Of a stretch of 64,000 nucleotides of DNA, positions 51,717-63,826 are shown piece after piece. Each line of letters opens with the position of its first letter. Position 1 is the stretch's first letter. This DNA comes from Haematobia irritans. Taxonomy: Eukaryota > Arthropoda > Insecta > Diptera > Muscidae. The notes beneath the pieces are model-generated. The model was not told where the DNA came from and searched no databases. It was given only the letters and a program-made list of their open reading frames with translations. The translations under genes were made by a program, and so were the position numbers. The stretch is taken from positions 37,278,671 to 37,342,670 of the forward strand of contig NC_134399.1 of the NCBI RefSeq assembly GCF_050003625.1, read 5' to 3'.

Positions 51717-54660
51717 GGACTTTTTCCATTCCCGGGAAAGCGGGAAATTTTTTCGAATTTCCCGGGATCCCGGTTAAAGGGAAGCCCGCTTCGATGTACC
51801 ATATATTTAGAAATTTGTCTGGACAACTAACAACGTATATTATGTTAATCTCTTATATCAGCCATAAATCATACTAAAGATATTTTGTACTACACAAAAT
51901 ACAAAAAAAAAAACGTTTACAATGGTTAAAATGGACAGTCTCTTTCGATATAGTGCGATTTTTTACATTAATAAAACAGAGCCACTATATTTCACTATAT
52001 GCAAATTTTCGGTCAAGTTTATTTTACATTAAAACAAGTATATACGGCCGTAAGTTCGGCCAGGCCGAAGCTTATGTACCCTCCATCATGGATTGCGTTG
52101 AAACTTCTTCTAAACACTGTCATCCAAAATCGATTACTTAAGTTGCGGTAACGCTTGCCGATGGCAAGGTATCTTAAAACCTCCTAACACCATCTTCTAA
52201 ATTGTATGTAAGTCCATACGTGGTATATATTGAATCAAAAAAGATCGGTCAAATACGTATGTAATTCAGTTTGACAAAGTAGACATACAATTTTGACAAA
52301 ATTTTCTACAGAAATAAAATTTTAACAAATTTTTCTATAAAAATAAAATTTTCACAAAATTTTCTATAGAAATAAACTTTTGACAAAATTTTCTATAGAA
52401 ATAAAATCTTGGTAGATTATTTTTGGCTCGAGTGGCAACCATGATTATAAACCGAATAAAATTTGAACAAAATTTTCTATAGAAATAAAATTTTGACAAT
52501 GATGAAAATTTTATTATGAACCGAATAAAATTTTAACAAAATTTTCTCTAGATATAAAATTTTGACAAAATTTCTATAGAAATAAAATTTTGACAAAATT
52601 TTCTATAGAAATAAAATTTTGGTAGACTATTTTTGGCTCTAGTGGCAACCATGATTATGAACCGATATGGACCAATTTTTGTGTGATTGGACCAATTTTG
52701 GTATGGTTGTTAGCGACCATATACTAACACCACGTTCCTAATTTGAACCGGATCGGATGAATTTTGCTCCTCCAAGAGGCTCCGGAGGTCAAATCTGGAG
52801 AACGTTTTATATGGGGGCTATATATAATTTTGGACCGATATGGACCAATCCTGGCACGCTTGTTAAAGATCATATACTAACACCATGTTCCAAATTACAA
52901 CCGGATTGGATGAAATTTGCTTCTCTTGGAGACTTCGTAAGCCAAATCTGGGGATCGGTTTATATGGGGGTTATATATAATTATGAACTGATGTGGACCA
53001 ATTTTTGCATGGTTGTTAGATACCATATACCAATATCATGTACCAAATTTCAGGCGGATCGGATGAAATTTGCTTCTCTTTGAGGCTCCGGAACCCAAAT
53101 CTGGGGATCGGTTTATATGGGGTCCATATATAATTATGGACCGATGTGGACCAATTTTTGCATGGTTGTTAGAGACCATATACCAACATCATGTACCGAA
53201 TTTCAGCCGGATCAGATGAAATTTGCTTCTCTTTGAGGCTTCGCAAACCAAATCTGGGGATCGGTTTATATGGGGGCTATGTATAATTATGGACCGATGT
53301 GGACCAATGTTTGCACGATTGTTAGAGACCATATACCAACACCATGTACCAAACTTCAGCCGGATCGGATGAAATATGCTTCTCTTAGAGGCTCCACAAG
53401 CCATGTCTGGGGATCGGTTTATATGGGGGCTATATATAATTATGAACCGATGTGGACCAATTTTTGCATGGTTGTTAGAGACCATATACTAACACCATGT
53501 ATAAAATTTCAGCCGGATCGGATGAAATTTGCTTCTCTTTTAGGCTCCGCAAGCCAAATCTGGGGACCGGTTTATATGGCGGCTATATATAATTAAGCAC
53601 CGATATGGACCAATTTTTTCATGGTTGTTAGAGACCATATACCAACACCATGTACCAAATTTCAGCCGGATCGGATGAAATATGCTTCTCTTAGAGGCTC
53701 CACAAACCAAATCTGGGGATCGGTTTATATGGGGGCTATATATAATTAAGGACCGATATGGACCAATTTTTGCATGGTCGTTAGAGACAATATACCAACA
53801 TCATGTACCAAATTTCAGCCGGATCGGATGAAATTTTCTTCTCTTTGAGGCTCCGCAAGCCAAATCTGGGGATCGGTTTATATGGGGGCTATATATAATT
53901 ATGGACCGATGTGGACCAATTTTTGCATGATAGTTAGAGACCATATACCAACACCATATACCAAATTTCAGCCGGATCGGATGAAATATGCTTCTGTTAG
54001 AGGCTCCACAAGCCAAATCTGAGGGTCCCTTTATATGGGGGCTATACGTAAAAGTGGACCGATATGGCCCATTTTCAATACCATCCGACCTACATCGATA
54101 ACAACTACTTGTGCCAAGTTTCAAGTCGATAGCTTGTTTCGTTCGGAAGTTAGCGTGATTTCAACGGACGGACGGACGGACGGACATGCTTAGATCGACT
54201 CAGAATTTCACCACGACCCAGAATATATATACTTTATGGGGTCTTAGAGCAATATTTCGATGTGTTACAAACGGAATGACAAAGTTAATATACCCCCATT
54301 CTATGATGGAGGGTATAAAAATACCGAAAGCAATTAAATTATTAGGCTTAATTATACCCCATTCACATTAGACTCAAAATCTACTAAAAATTGACAAATA
54401 CAGCTAAAAGTTGTTTAAGTAAACTTTGGAAGAGTAATGAGAATGATGATTTACCCAATGGTACTAAAAATAATCAAAACAAAAAACATTTGTAGTATTT
54501 ATCTCTCCAATTTATATAAAATGTTGTAAAGAAAAATTCCCGGGAATTCCCGCACTTAATTCCCGGGAATTCCCGCACTTAATTCCCGGGAAAGCGGGAG
54601 CGAAAAATAGCGAATTCCCGGGAATTCCGGGGATCCCGTTCCCGAGAAAAAAAAAAACCT
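51717..54660. mobile_element. TTCCCGGGAA-rich foldback element containing a DINE-like repeat
   Basis: 51717-51790 and 54535-54660 are inverted, GC-rich ends made of repeated TTCCCGGGAATTCCCGC units, striking in this AT-rich DNA. Between them lies a separate element at 52033-54320. Confidence 0.7.
52033..54322 (+). mobile_element. DINE-1/mini-me-like element (GGCCAGGCC subfamily), long array
   Basis: The 5' end is ACAAGTATATACGGCCG with TTCGGCCAGGCCGAA. 29-bp units occupy 52265-52640, then about nine 153-bp units run from 52670 to 54060. A GGAC tract is at 54166-54185 and the hairpin at 54292-54316. Frames such as 52757-53596 are repeat translations. Confidence 0.85.
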
Positions 54661-55270
54661 ATTCGTATTACACAAAAAGGAAGATGTGTGGGAAGATGCA
54701 ATTAGCCAGAAAACATTTTTTGTGAGTTAGTCTTTATGAAATTGTTTTAAATCCCGTAAAAGAATCAACTTTTATAACAAAAAGTATATACTATTATATC
54801 AAGTTTAAAATCACTTTATTTTCGCGATGACTTTTTCTCAAATAATCAAAATTATACATGTTAAATCATGATGAAATCACGACGACAAAGAAAATGCGTA
54901 AACCGAAAGAATTTTCTTCGCCAAAAAAAAGGTTTCGTTAAAAGTACGAAATTTGTCATTGTTTTACAACCAGAGAAACTTTTCATGAAAAGTACGAAAT
55001 ATTTCGTTCTTTTTACGAAGAAAAATTCTTCCAAAGTTTTCGTAGTTTGTAAGAAACAACTTCGTACTTTTTATGAAAAAGTTTCATACTTTTTATGAAA
55101 CAATTTCGTTGTCTTTATGAAATTGTTTTGTTCTTTCTACGAAAATTATTCATACTTTTTATGATATTGTTACGTACCATTTAATGAAACAGTTTCGTAC
55201 TTTTTATGAAAAATTTTCGTACTTTTTGTGAAAAATATTCAAACTTTTAGAAAAACATTTGGACTATAAG

Positions 55271-56930
55271 TAGGGATGCCAGATTTTGAAGAGGCAAAAA
55301 GAGCACATTCAGCTTATAAAAAGAGCACATACGAAAAAAGGAGCACACTTTTTCAAATAAGATAAAAAAATGTTCATAATATACACATAAAATAACCCAC
55401 TTTCAACTCTAGCTAATTTTCTTACAATACTTTGTAAGTCATTTTTGGTGTTTTTGTGAAAAATATTATTGAAAGAAGTTTGTTTACATTTAGAACAGAG
55501 TAAAGTGTGAAGAAGCAACATCGGCGTGCACTTCTTCGACTCTGATATATAAAATGTAAAACACTATTGAATTATCGTAGTGTGACATTTACGTATGTTC
55601 TGTTTACTTTTACCATTTATTGTATCGCCTTGGAGTAATATTTGTTGTGATCAAAGACCTTATAATAAATAGATGGGCCATGGGTGTCAAATTATGTTTG
55701 ACAGTTCCGAAGATTAAGAATAAACGAGAAAAATAAGAGCACGCTTACAATCTCTTTCGTTTTCCTTTTTGTAGTTTGCCAATTTTACACAAAATTAGAC
55801 CGCTTATGATGCACCAGAGGATTTGTAAATAAATTAATATATTAAAAGTTCATATTTGAACAAAAAATTGTGACCAAAACCGCGAAAATACGAATTTTAA
55901 TTTTGAGCAGCATTGCTCTTTACGAACAACACAAAAGCAAATGCACGAAAATTAATGTTTGGGACTGACTCTTTACGAAAAAATCAAAACGAAATGTCAG
56001 AAAATTAATTTTTGGAACTGACACATTTTTTTTTTAAAGACACATGGCCTATCTATATAACATCTATTGTCTATGGTTGTGATGCATAAGAGCACAAAAA
56101 GAACACTCAACTAATCTTGTTTTAAAAGCACATTTTGTAAAAAGAGCACATGTGCTCTTTAAAAGAGCACGTCTGGCATCCTCAACTCAGTGTTGCCTGG
56201 TTAGGGGTTTTCCCCCAAATTTAGGGGGTTTTCCACGTTTAGGGGGATTTTTAGGGGTAAAATTTATTTGGGGGTATTTTTGGGGGTAAAAAATTATTTC
56301 AGACCTTATAAAGTGGAGCCATTCTCAAGCAAATTCGGAACAATTCTAGCATGAGTTATGAGAAAAAAGATGCGGAAAGTTAACAAGAAGATCCTAAATA
56401 CAAACAAGTTTCGTTATCTTTTTTAAACTCTTCAGTTGAAAGGGCATTTTTAATATTTGACAAAATTAAAAACAATCGTATTTTAACTTAGCAGCTGAAA
56501 GCTTTTTAAAAGTAAGCCCGCTTTTTAAATTGATATACATATTGTATTATTACATCCATAGAAAAATTTCCTCAGGGATGAAATTTTAAACAAACGAAAA
56601 TCTCTTTTGTTTTAAAGTATTTTCTTAAATAGCAAATTTTATTTTTTATTTACTTCAAATGAAAAAAAATTTACCATCAAAAGAAAACTTAGTTTTTCTA
56701 AAATTTCGTTTCTCAGGAAAGAACTCTTCTTTCAGGATATATATTTGTGTTAAATTTAATTTTTAAAGTGTACCACTATAGGATTTTTTCCACGTAATTT
56801 TGGGACCACTTTTTGTACTTTTATATTCTGAAATTTTTTGGGGGTTTTTGAAAAAAGCTTACACCAATTTAGGGGTTTTTTCTTAAGATTTGGGGGGAAG
56901 AATCAAAAATCACCTGGCAACACTGCCTCA
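55271..56930. mobile_element. hAT-type MITE (outer), TSD ACTATAAG
   Basis: Termini are TAGGGATGCCAGA and, in complement, TGAGGATGCCAGA. The 8-bp ACTATAAG occurs at 55263-55270 and 56931-56938. The interior has repeated 'aaaagagcacat' near both ends. No transposase. It is interrupted 4 bp from its right end by the next element. Confidence 0.85.
56188..56925. mobile_element. hAT-type MITE (nested), TSD CCTCAACT
   Basis: CAGTGTTGCCTGG ... CACCTGGCAACACTG with a perfect 8-bp duplication CCTCAACT at 56180-56187 and 56926-56933. It is rich in 'ttaggggg' and 'gggggtttt'. 738 bp, no ORF. Confidence 0.9.
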
Positions 56931-57057
56931 ACTATAAGTGCATTTGGTTGTAGTAACAAGTTTGAAAAATGTCACATCTTAACTTTTTGAATAACTATTA
57001 GTTTGGTTGCTTCACTTTTATTCATAACATGCTGTCACCCAAATGAGAAGTAGCATA

Positions 57058-58067
57058 CACCCTCAAAAAAAATCGCTTCTTTAACATATGTTCCAAACAT
57101 ATTTTGCAGGAAGCACATATATTATTGGATATTGCCCAAAAATATTATATGCTTGGAAGAATTTTTCCCAAAGACGATTGTTCTCATTGCCTAACATACC
57201 CGTAATTTTCACTTCCACGAAATATTTTAGTTCTTGGCCCCTTTTTCTGTAATACAAATAATGTTGAAGAAGTTATTCACTTTTATAAATTTTTTAAATT
57301 TTACCTTTCGCCTGCACGGAGAATCGAACCGAGTACCATATAGTTTGTAAGCCAACACACTATCCACTGGGCTACGTAGCTGTTATGGTCACCAGCAGAT
57401 AATTATCGTTATAAGTTACATTTATATAGCATAGTTTGCAGCGCCCACGAGCCCATGCAAACATAACATTATTTAACAGAAACATACATTTGGTTGCCAC
57501 GTGGAGCAGTGGTTAGCATGTCTGCCTTGCATGCAAAGGGTCGTGGGTTCAATCCCTGCTCCGACCGAAAACTTTTTTTTTTTTTTAAATTTGCACATTT
57601 ATATTTATACTACATTAAATTTTTATAATGAAACTTCGATTTCATTCAAATTTTTGGCCTTATCATAAAACAGTTTTCCGAAACAACATACCAGCGGTTT
57701 CACAGAAATTGTTCTCTTTTGATTCTTTCGCTGTGTTATGTTGATATCTTTCGTCAACTCTCCCGGTTTCCATCTCTATTTCTTTCTCTATACTCTCTCT
57801 GTCGCTTTGGATAAAATATCACAACATATGTATGTTTAGTCGAAATTTGTAAATTTATATATGTTTGCATTCACACATATGATTTTTATGAAACATTTAT
57901 GCCCCAAACATAATATATTCCAACATATTAACATAGATGTCCCAAACATTTAGTGTTAGTTTAGGAACATTACATGTTTGCACTTAAAAATATTGTGTTT
58001 TAAAATTGTGCCCGAAACACACTTTGTTTATATCGGAACATATGAAAAACATATTTTTCTAAGAGTG
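57058..58067. mobile_element. CACCCTCAAA TIR element with tRNA-like modules, internally deleted
   Basis: TA-flanked. Modules are at 57304-57381 (-) and 57496-57567 (+), the latter followed by a T-run at 57572-57583. It lacks about 0.8 kb present in 19769-21574. Confidence 0.8.
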
Positions 58068-58618
58068 TAGACATGCATTAAAAAATTGAATAAAGGAATA
58101 CACTCAAAAACATTATCAAAGACAATTTACAACTTCAATGAAACTTCTTCCTTATTTCAAAGAAAATGTTTCGTACTTTTTATGAAGAAATTTTAATGCA
58201 GAAAGTTTCGTAAAATAACATATTCATACATTCGTAAAAAATTCTTCACAAAAGTTATGAAATTTGAAGAAAGTTTCATCATTAAAAGTACGAACTTTTT
58301 AGGAAGAAAAGTTAATGTAGAATATTTCGTAGACGCTTCGTATATTTTTAAAATGTTCTTCGTAAAATTTATGAAAATTAATGAAAATTTCGTTGTTTTA
58401 ATGAAGAATTCACGAAGAATATTTAATGAAGATTTCTTCGCAAAATTAACGAAGAGAATTCTTTCGGTGTTTGAATGGAGTAAATTGTCTGCTTTAAATT
58501 AAGCTATTTTAATAAAGTAACCTCGAACATTTATTCTCGAAAGGGGGACATAATAACGGTCTTTACAGCGAAAATCATATTTGTTTCATTTTTTGCTTGT
58601 ACGAATCATATTTTAACC

Positions 58619-58850
58619 TAAAGGTGGGTATTAAGTTCAAGGTTAGCCGCTAAAATCGCTAAAGTAAAATCTAAATCAGTAAGAAAAAGGCATAAAATTA
58701 TACATATTTGTTGCAAATTTTATTGATGGGGAATAGCCCAAAACAACTTTTCATAAAGTTTATATTCTTTAAAATGGATTATTAAGGAAAAGTAATGGTG
58801 AAAAAATGGTAATTTTAGCGGCTGAACTCGAACTTAATACCCACCTTAAC
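58619..58850. mobile_element. Small TIR MITE (TAAAGGTGGGTATTAAGTTC family)
   Basis: The left end is taaaggtgggtattaagttc; the right end is gaacttaatacccacctt. It matches the fragment at 11680. Confidence 0.75.
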
Positions 58851-60206
58851 CTATTAAAGAAAGAAAAAAATTGGCCAAAAATTGTATTTGATATTTTTTT
58901 TTTCTTTTATTATTTTCTCTTTTTGTTTCATTGCAGTGTTTTCTATATTTTTTACGAACAATTAGTCGATGTTTTTCGTATTTTGTAGTAATTTATTAGA
59001 ATTCAGTTTTATTTTCATAATATTAAAGTGTATAAATGCATTTTGAATAATTGATATTTGTTATTATTTCTCTTTTATTATCAATAATTATAATAATAAT
59101 AAGAATCATTGTTTGTTTTTTTTTTTCAATATTTTAAATATTCAGTATAATAATTATAATAAATATTATTGTTATCGTTCATAATTTTCCTCAATGCTAA
59201 TCAAAAATTTAACTAGAATTTAGTAACACAACTATGTTTGCTTGCATTTGCATTCAAAGGGACAAGGGGTAGGGGCTAATGCTTTAATTATTGTTTCAAA
59301 TTGCCAATTGTCTGCTTTCGATTTAATCTAAGTCTATTTTTTTGGTTGAATTTTTCACAATTTTTGTTTTATTTGCGTTTACAATCGAACATTTTTAAGA
59401 AATCGAAAGAAAATATACTCTATAGGCTTTTTTTGTAGTGTAAGAATTAATTATGGGCGGGGGGAGTAGTGTTATAGTAGCCTGCGTTTTTATTTATTTC
59501 TCTCGTTAACTCACTGTCTCACGCTCTCACTCTCTTTCACTCTTTTTCGCCTAACTACATACGTATGAAGAAGAATAATGTATTGCTAGTCTAGTAAAGT
59601 CTATTTTATAGGGGGATACCATATTGGCAATTTGTATTGTTTGTATTTTTTTTTTTAGTTTGTAAACGGTTCTACTAATTGGATCTAAACTAATCAACAG
59701 AGATTAAAATATATGTATTTGGATGATATAGTATGGTATGTATGTATATCGTTGTGGGAGGATGATGATGTACATGTTTGATTATCAATTGGTTATCGTA
59801 TTACGAATATGTATATGAATTATTGAGAGTATGTATTTTTTTTGCATATGTATTTTGTATAATAAATATGTAAGTTTCGTTTACATGATCGTATATAAGT
59901 TTACAATAATACAAATACTTATATAGGTATATGTATTCTTATAGAAAGTTATATATAACTTTGTCCAAAGCAAGAAAAAAATATATAGTTAAAAAGTTTT
60001 TAAATTTTGTTATTAATATATTTTGCGAAAAAATATTTAACAATAATTTTGCGACAAAAAAAAATCAAAATTTTTTGGTAAAGAAACAATAAGGCAAACA
60101 AAAGTCCAAACTTTAAAGCCTTTTTTTTTGTTTGTAATCCTTGAAATCGTTTTTTACTATCAAATCAAATTAATCGACTTTTCATGTTGGTCACTATAGA
60201 GTTTTT
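58851..60206. other. AT-rich region without recognised repeats
   Basis: None of the dispersed families of this window occurs here. It contains scattered TATGTATGTATA-type simple sequence. It lies 3' of the - strand gene at 63458, so part may be that gene's 3'UTR or regulatory DNA; this is speculative. Confidence 0.35.
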
Positions 60207-60993
60207 ACGCCGTAAACAACCTTCTGGTTGCCTTAAAAAAAGAATGGATAAAAGTGGTACACAGACAAAAAAATGGTCCGTTGTTACTCTGATATCCTGA
60301 AGCTAAGAAGCGCTCACCACAAACCCAGCCAATTGCATTCAAATCGATGATTTGACATTGGCAAAGGAAAAGTGAAATGTTTGTGTTAATTGATGAACGC
60401 AAAGTCTACTATCAAAACAACTTTATCGGGAGGTTCGAGTATAATTCACATTGGGTTTAGTGAATTATCCGAATTTATTGTGATAATTGGTTGATTGTTT
60501 CGCTGCAAATATAGGATGCTGATGAGGTAGTTCCGAAACGATCGTCCATCTATCTTTTAATTTTCCCCAGATTTTTCTTTACTTCAAAATTGAAATTTTC
60601 TTTTATATCTTAAAAAGTTTTGGTTCATAAACTTTTTAAGATATAAGATATTAAGTATTCATTTCAATGAAAGTAAAAATAAGCTAACTAAAGTGGAAGA
60701 ACATTTTTGTATAATTTTCAAAAAAGAACTGCGGTGTGGTTAATATGGTAATGATTTGGCCCCAATAATTTTTTTCTTTTCTTTTAGTTTAGTTTTGCTT
60801 TTTGTGAGAAGGGAGAATTTCGTAAATGGTATTTAAAAATTCGAAAATCTCTGTAAATTCTTCTTATCACACTTGTGGAAATCACAAAAAAATGGAATAC
60901 AATTTAGTACAATTTTCGACCGAGGTAGACAGTTCCCACTATTAGCATATGATATGGCCTTATCAGTCAGGGGAAAATTGACATATACAATTA

Positions 60994-61322
60994 TACCCTG
61001 TTTCTGTATGTCGAACGAGAGTATTTCAAATGAAAAAAAATTATTTGGGTTTCTCTATGTCGACAGGCAAATCACTTCATATTTTGTTGTCGAGTACCAA
61101 ACGAACATATATTTACAATAAGTGTCAAAAAAAAAGTAAAAATAATTTTGAAATTTGAATCAATTCTCAGGCCAAAAATTTTAAAATACTCATTTTTGAT
61201 AATCAATGTACTCCCATACAAACGATATGAACTTTCAAAAATAGAGAAAACCAAATTGATTCGAATTCGAGTGACTGCTTTTCAGTCGACTAGGTTTTCG
61301 TTCGACATACAGAAACAGGGTA
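60994..61322. mobile_element. 329-bp MITE with perfect 25-bp TIRs and TTA target duplication
   Basis: The left TACCCTGTTTCTGTATGTCG... is exactly complementary to 61298-61322. TTA flanks both sides (60991-60993, 61323-61325), and removing the element restores the LINE reading 'caattagaca..ac'. A 3-bp TTA/TAA duplication is typical of PIF/Harbinger elements. Confidence 0.85.
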
Positions 61323-61927
61323 TTAGACATACTATACATATAACCCTCAGGATGACTGGGGAGAAATGGGCGAAGGAGAATGGTCTAGGGGTAAATACTG
61401 CAGAGACAGAACTAATCAGGTACTACAAAGACAGTAAAATTCCCATGGTGTTATGGAAATTCCCTTGGTTAGTGGGCAAAGTACCTCGAAGTTATATTGG
61501 CCAGGAGGCTGAATTAGATCTTAATACTATATGATGTTGTGGTCTGGTGACCGGCACTGTCGACAAGTTTGTGGAGTTCTATTCTATTCGGAAAAAAATG
61601 TTTGCCTTCATTTTGTTTGTACAGAATGTACATTTTTAAAATTCTGCCAAGAATCTGAAACTATGCTATCTTTTGAACGGAAAGAAAATAATTCAAAGGA
61701 ACAAATGGTGCGAATGTAATTTCACCATCAACAGCAAAATGCAACTCTGTTTTTCAGGGAAATCGCAGCACTCTCGTTTGTCGGTAGTGCATGGCATAAT
61801 TTTCACAACAGATTTTGAAACATTTTCACAAAAAGAACTTAAAAAGATCATATTACGGACAAAATATGATTTACAAGAAAAGAAAACGCCATAAGATAAA
61901 GTTCAGCGAATGGCGTATTTGTGTATC

Positions 61928-62276
61928 TCACACAACGTCCTCACTAGGCACGAATATTATTATTTTAACAAGGAAGAATTTCTCTAGCTGTTGGATTTTT
62001 TGATTTAATTTAAGATTAGAGCAAACAATTGAATTCAATACGTTTTTAGTCACACACATATATTTCCAATGAAAACTACCACAGCGTTGCAAAAAGCGTT
62101 TTTTTTTTTTTGTACTAAAACCACAGTTGTACATTATAGTGAATTTTGAAAGAGATTTTGTTGAAATCCTCTACGGGCTAGCTGATATATCCCTATTGAA
62201 AATCTACTGAAATCTATGTGGATTTGGGCTAAAATAACCTTTAACAGGATTTCGTGACTAGTGTGAACGTAGTACC
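61928..62276. mobile_element. MITE-like insert with imperfect CACTAG.CACGAA ends
   Basis: The left 'cctcactaggcacgaa' and the right, in complement, 'ttcacactagtcacgaa' are inverted. It lies between 'tatctca' and 'ggcgcattt' of the LINE relic. Confidence 0.5.
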
Positions 62277-63457
62277 AGGCGCATTTAGTAAGAAAGGGAC
62301 AGATTCCCTTAATGCCATGTTTTATCTATTGCTTTTAGACATATTGACCAAACAGTCGGCTGCAACAATGGCTGTTTGGTTGCGCGAGCGGTAGCTCTGG
62401 AAACAGGCATGATCATAGTTTGGTTCTCTAAATAATGTCAAATGTGCCAAACGCAGTGGATTATACTCTAGTAAACTCCCTTTTCGACAAGAAAATTGAA
62501 AAACTAATTCCCAACGGTGAGGCGTGGTGCACAAAAACTCCAGGAAATTAAAGTTACATAGATTTCCATGCTGATTGTTACAAATTGAATGGACAAGTGG
62601 GTTTTGGAGTATAGTCAAAAATAGCGAAAATATTAGCTAATGACTGTAGTGAAATAATGGCCAAAAAGAGGTGGAATATTGGCTGACAAGTAATGTTCCA
62701 ATGTTGAAATAAAAATATTCAACCTGCAATAAAATCCATGGACTCTGTATTCCTCATTTCGAAAAAGATCATAGATTGCCGCAAACCTCTCTTGGTGATG
62801 ATTGAGCATTACAATATTCACTTAATATGGGTGCCTGGTCACAGGAACAAACTGCGAAGCAGATGAGTTAGCAAGCCTAGGAACCACCTAGAATCCGATG
62901 GGAGATTTGCGTTTCAACGACACCAAATGTGGCCCCATTTAAACTTAAACCTTACACTAAATATGGTAATGTTTTGAAGACGTCAGATATCACTCCAGGT
63001 GTCTACAATTTCGTTACTCAGAAATGAAAACTCTTCTTCCAGTGTAGTGCTCCGTTGCGAAACAAAAATCTAGTAGTGTTGCTTTTGTAAACTCACCATC
63101 AGGCATAGTTGACAAAATCGTATTCGAACTTCTGACAGTTCAAAACCGAAACGTAAACAACTTACGGTCATTTTCCTCTAGCTCCGTTTAACTGTCAGTT
63201 AACAACACACATATTATATATTAAAGATATTTTTTCGTCGCGCTAACTTTAACTGAATATTTTTCGGCAGTTAAGTTCCTCACTGCCATATGAGTATATT
63301 AGCAGGTAGAAAGGATTAAAACTTGGTTAGGTAACCATGTACTAACGGAGCTTTATGAAAATGGGGTTAAATCATTTTAATTTTTTCTTATGTTTTTTTG
63401 GACGCAAATGTAATTCATTAATCACTCGGGCAATCCAATGTCAATAAAAACACAAAT

Positions 63458-63748
63458 TTAAACTGACTCCAAATGTTCTGCAATTTCAAGAATCGGACTT
63501 TCGCTAAGCGGTTTTATGACATTCTGCCAATTCGGTGTATATAAATTTATTGATGACGCTGATGATATAGATATAGAGGATTTATTAAGGGGGGATGAAG
63601 TTGTCGAGGTGGTTGTGGAAGGATTGGATAATGTGGATACGCTTGAAGCTGCGGTGCATGATGTTGATGACGATGATGATGTCGATGAAGGTGCTAATGC
63701 TGTAGATGCTAGTGACGGTGTAGTTGTACATGATGACGATGTCGATGG
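63458..63748 (-). CDS. Terminal coding exon of an unidentified Ser/Thr-rich protein
   Basis: On the - strand a pyrimidine-rich acceptor (cttctttttttcctccccgtgtatag) ends at 63749. The frame imposed by the upstream exon is open for 96 codons to a TAA at 63458-63460. The first ~60 residues are Ser/Thr/Ala/Pro low complexity (TCA/TCG/ACA codons). The last ~27 are non-repetitive, with NLYTPNWQNVIKPLSESP and an acidic end finishing -LESV. Phase agreement and the acceptor make this a real exon although no ATG starts it. Function is unknown. The + strand Asp-rich frame at 63516-63788 is its shadow. Confidence 0.75.
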   Translation of the reverse strand, partial: PSTSSSCTTTPSLASTALAPSSTSSSSSTSCTAASSVSTLSNPSTTTSTTSSPLNKSSISISSASSINLYTPNWQNVIKPLSESPILEIAEHLESV

Positions 63749-63826
63749 CTATACACGGGGAGGAAAAAAAGAAGAATCGATAAATTAATAATTGTGGAAT
63801 AAAAGGAATGATGGATTCACAATTAC

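Larger units (their letters stand above)
51598..54800 (-). mobile_element. Degenerate tRNA-module TIR element (5' half) split by a foldback element
   Basis: 51598-51716 holds a + strand tRNA-like module (cagtggatagtgtattgg, gcggttcgattctc) and the sequence 'tataaaatcgaatactttaatctaca'. The continuation (ttcgtattacacaaaaagg...) resumes at 54662 and runs to about 54800. It aligns with 46068-46300. Confidence 0.65.
54890..58475. mobile_element. Element with ACCGAAAGAATT termini and TTTCGTACTTTTTATGAAA repeats, loaded with inserts
   Basis: The left end (54898-54918, accgaaagaattttcttcg) and right end (58450-58469, its complement with one change) are inverted. Both arms (54940-55255, 58090-58440) contain many irregular copies of 'ttcgtactttttatgaaa'. 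The middle is occupied by two nested hAT MITEs and a CACCCTCAAA element. Confidence 0.55.
60207..63003 (+). pseudogene. LINE ORF2 relic, broken by several insertions
   Basis: Segments 60209-60258, 60946-60993, 61323-61570, 61894-61925 and 62277-63000 match the intact LINE from just upstream of YADD (YDMALSVRGK replaces YADDVALAVRGK) through RNase H (tgggtgcctggtcacaggaac) to the region before the Cys/His cluster. Both ends are missing, and many indels and stops are present. It is the oldest of the three copies. Inserts lie at 60259-60945, 60994-61322, 61571-61893 and 61926-62276. Confidence 0.85.

Noticed and set aside
61148..61534. 128-codon ORF resembling reverse transcriptase
   Set aside because: Only its second half matches the LINE; the first half is the inserted TTA-flanked MITE, so it is a chance fusion frame in a dead copy.
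63516..63788. Asp-rich + strand frame of 90 codons
   Set aside because: It is the complement of the Ser/Thr-rich terminal exon on the - strand, which has splice and phase support; the poly-Asp composition follows from TCA/TCG codons read backward.
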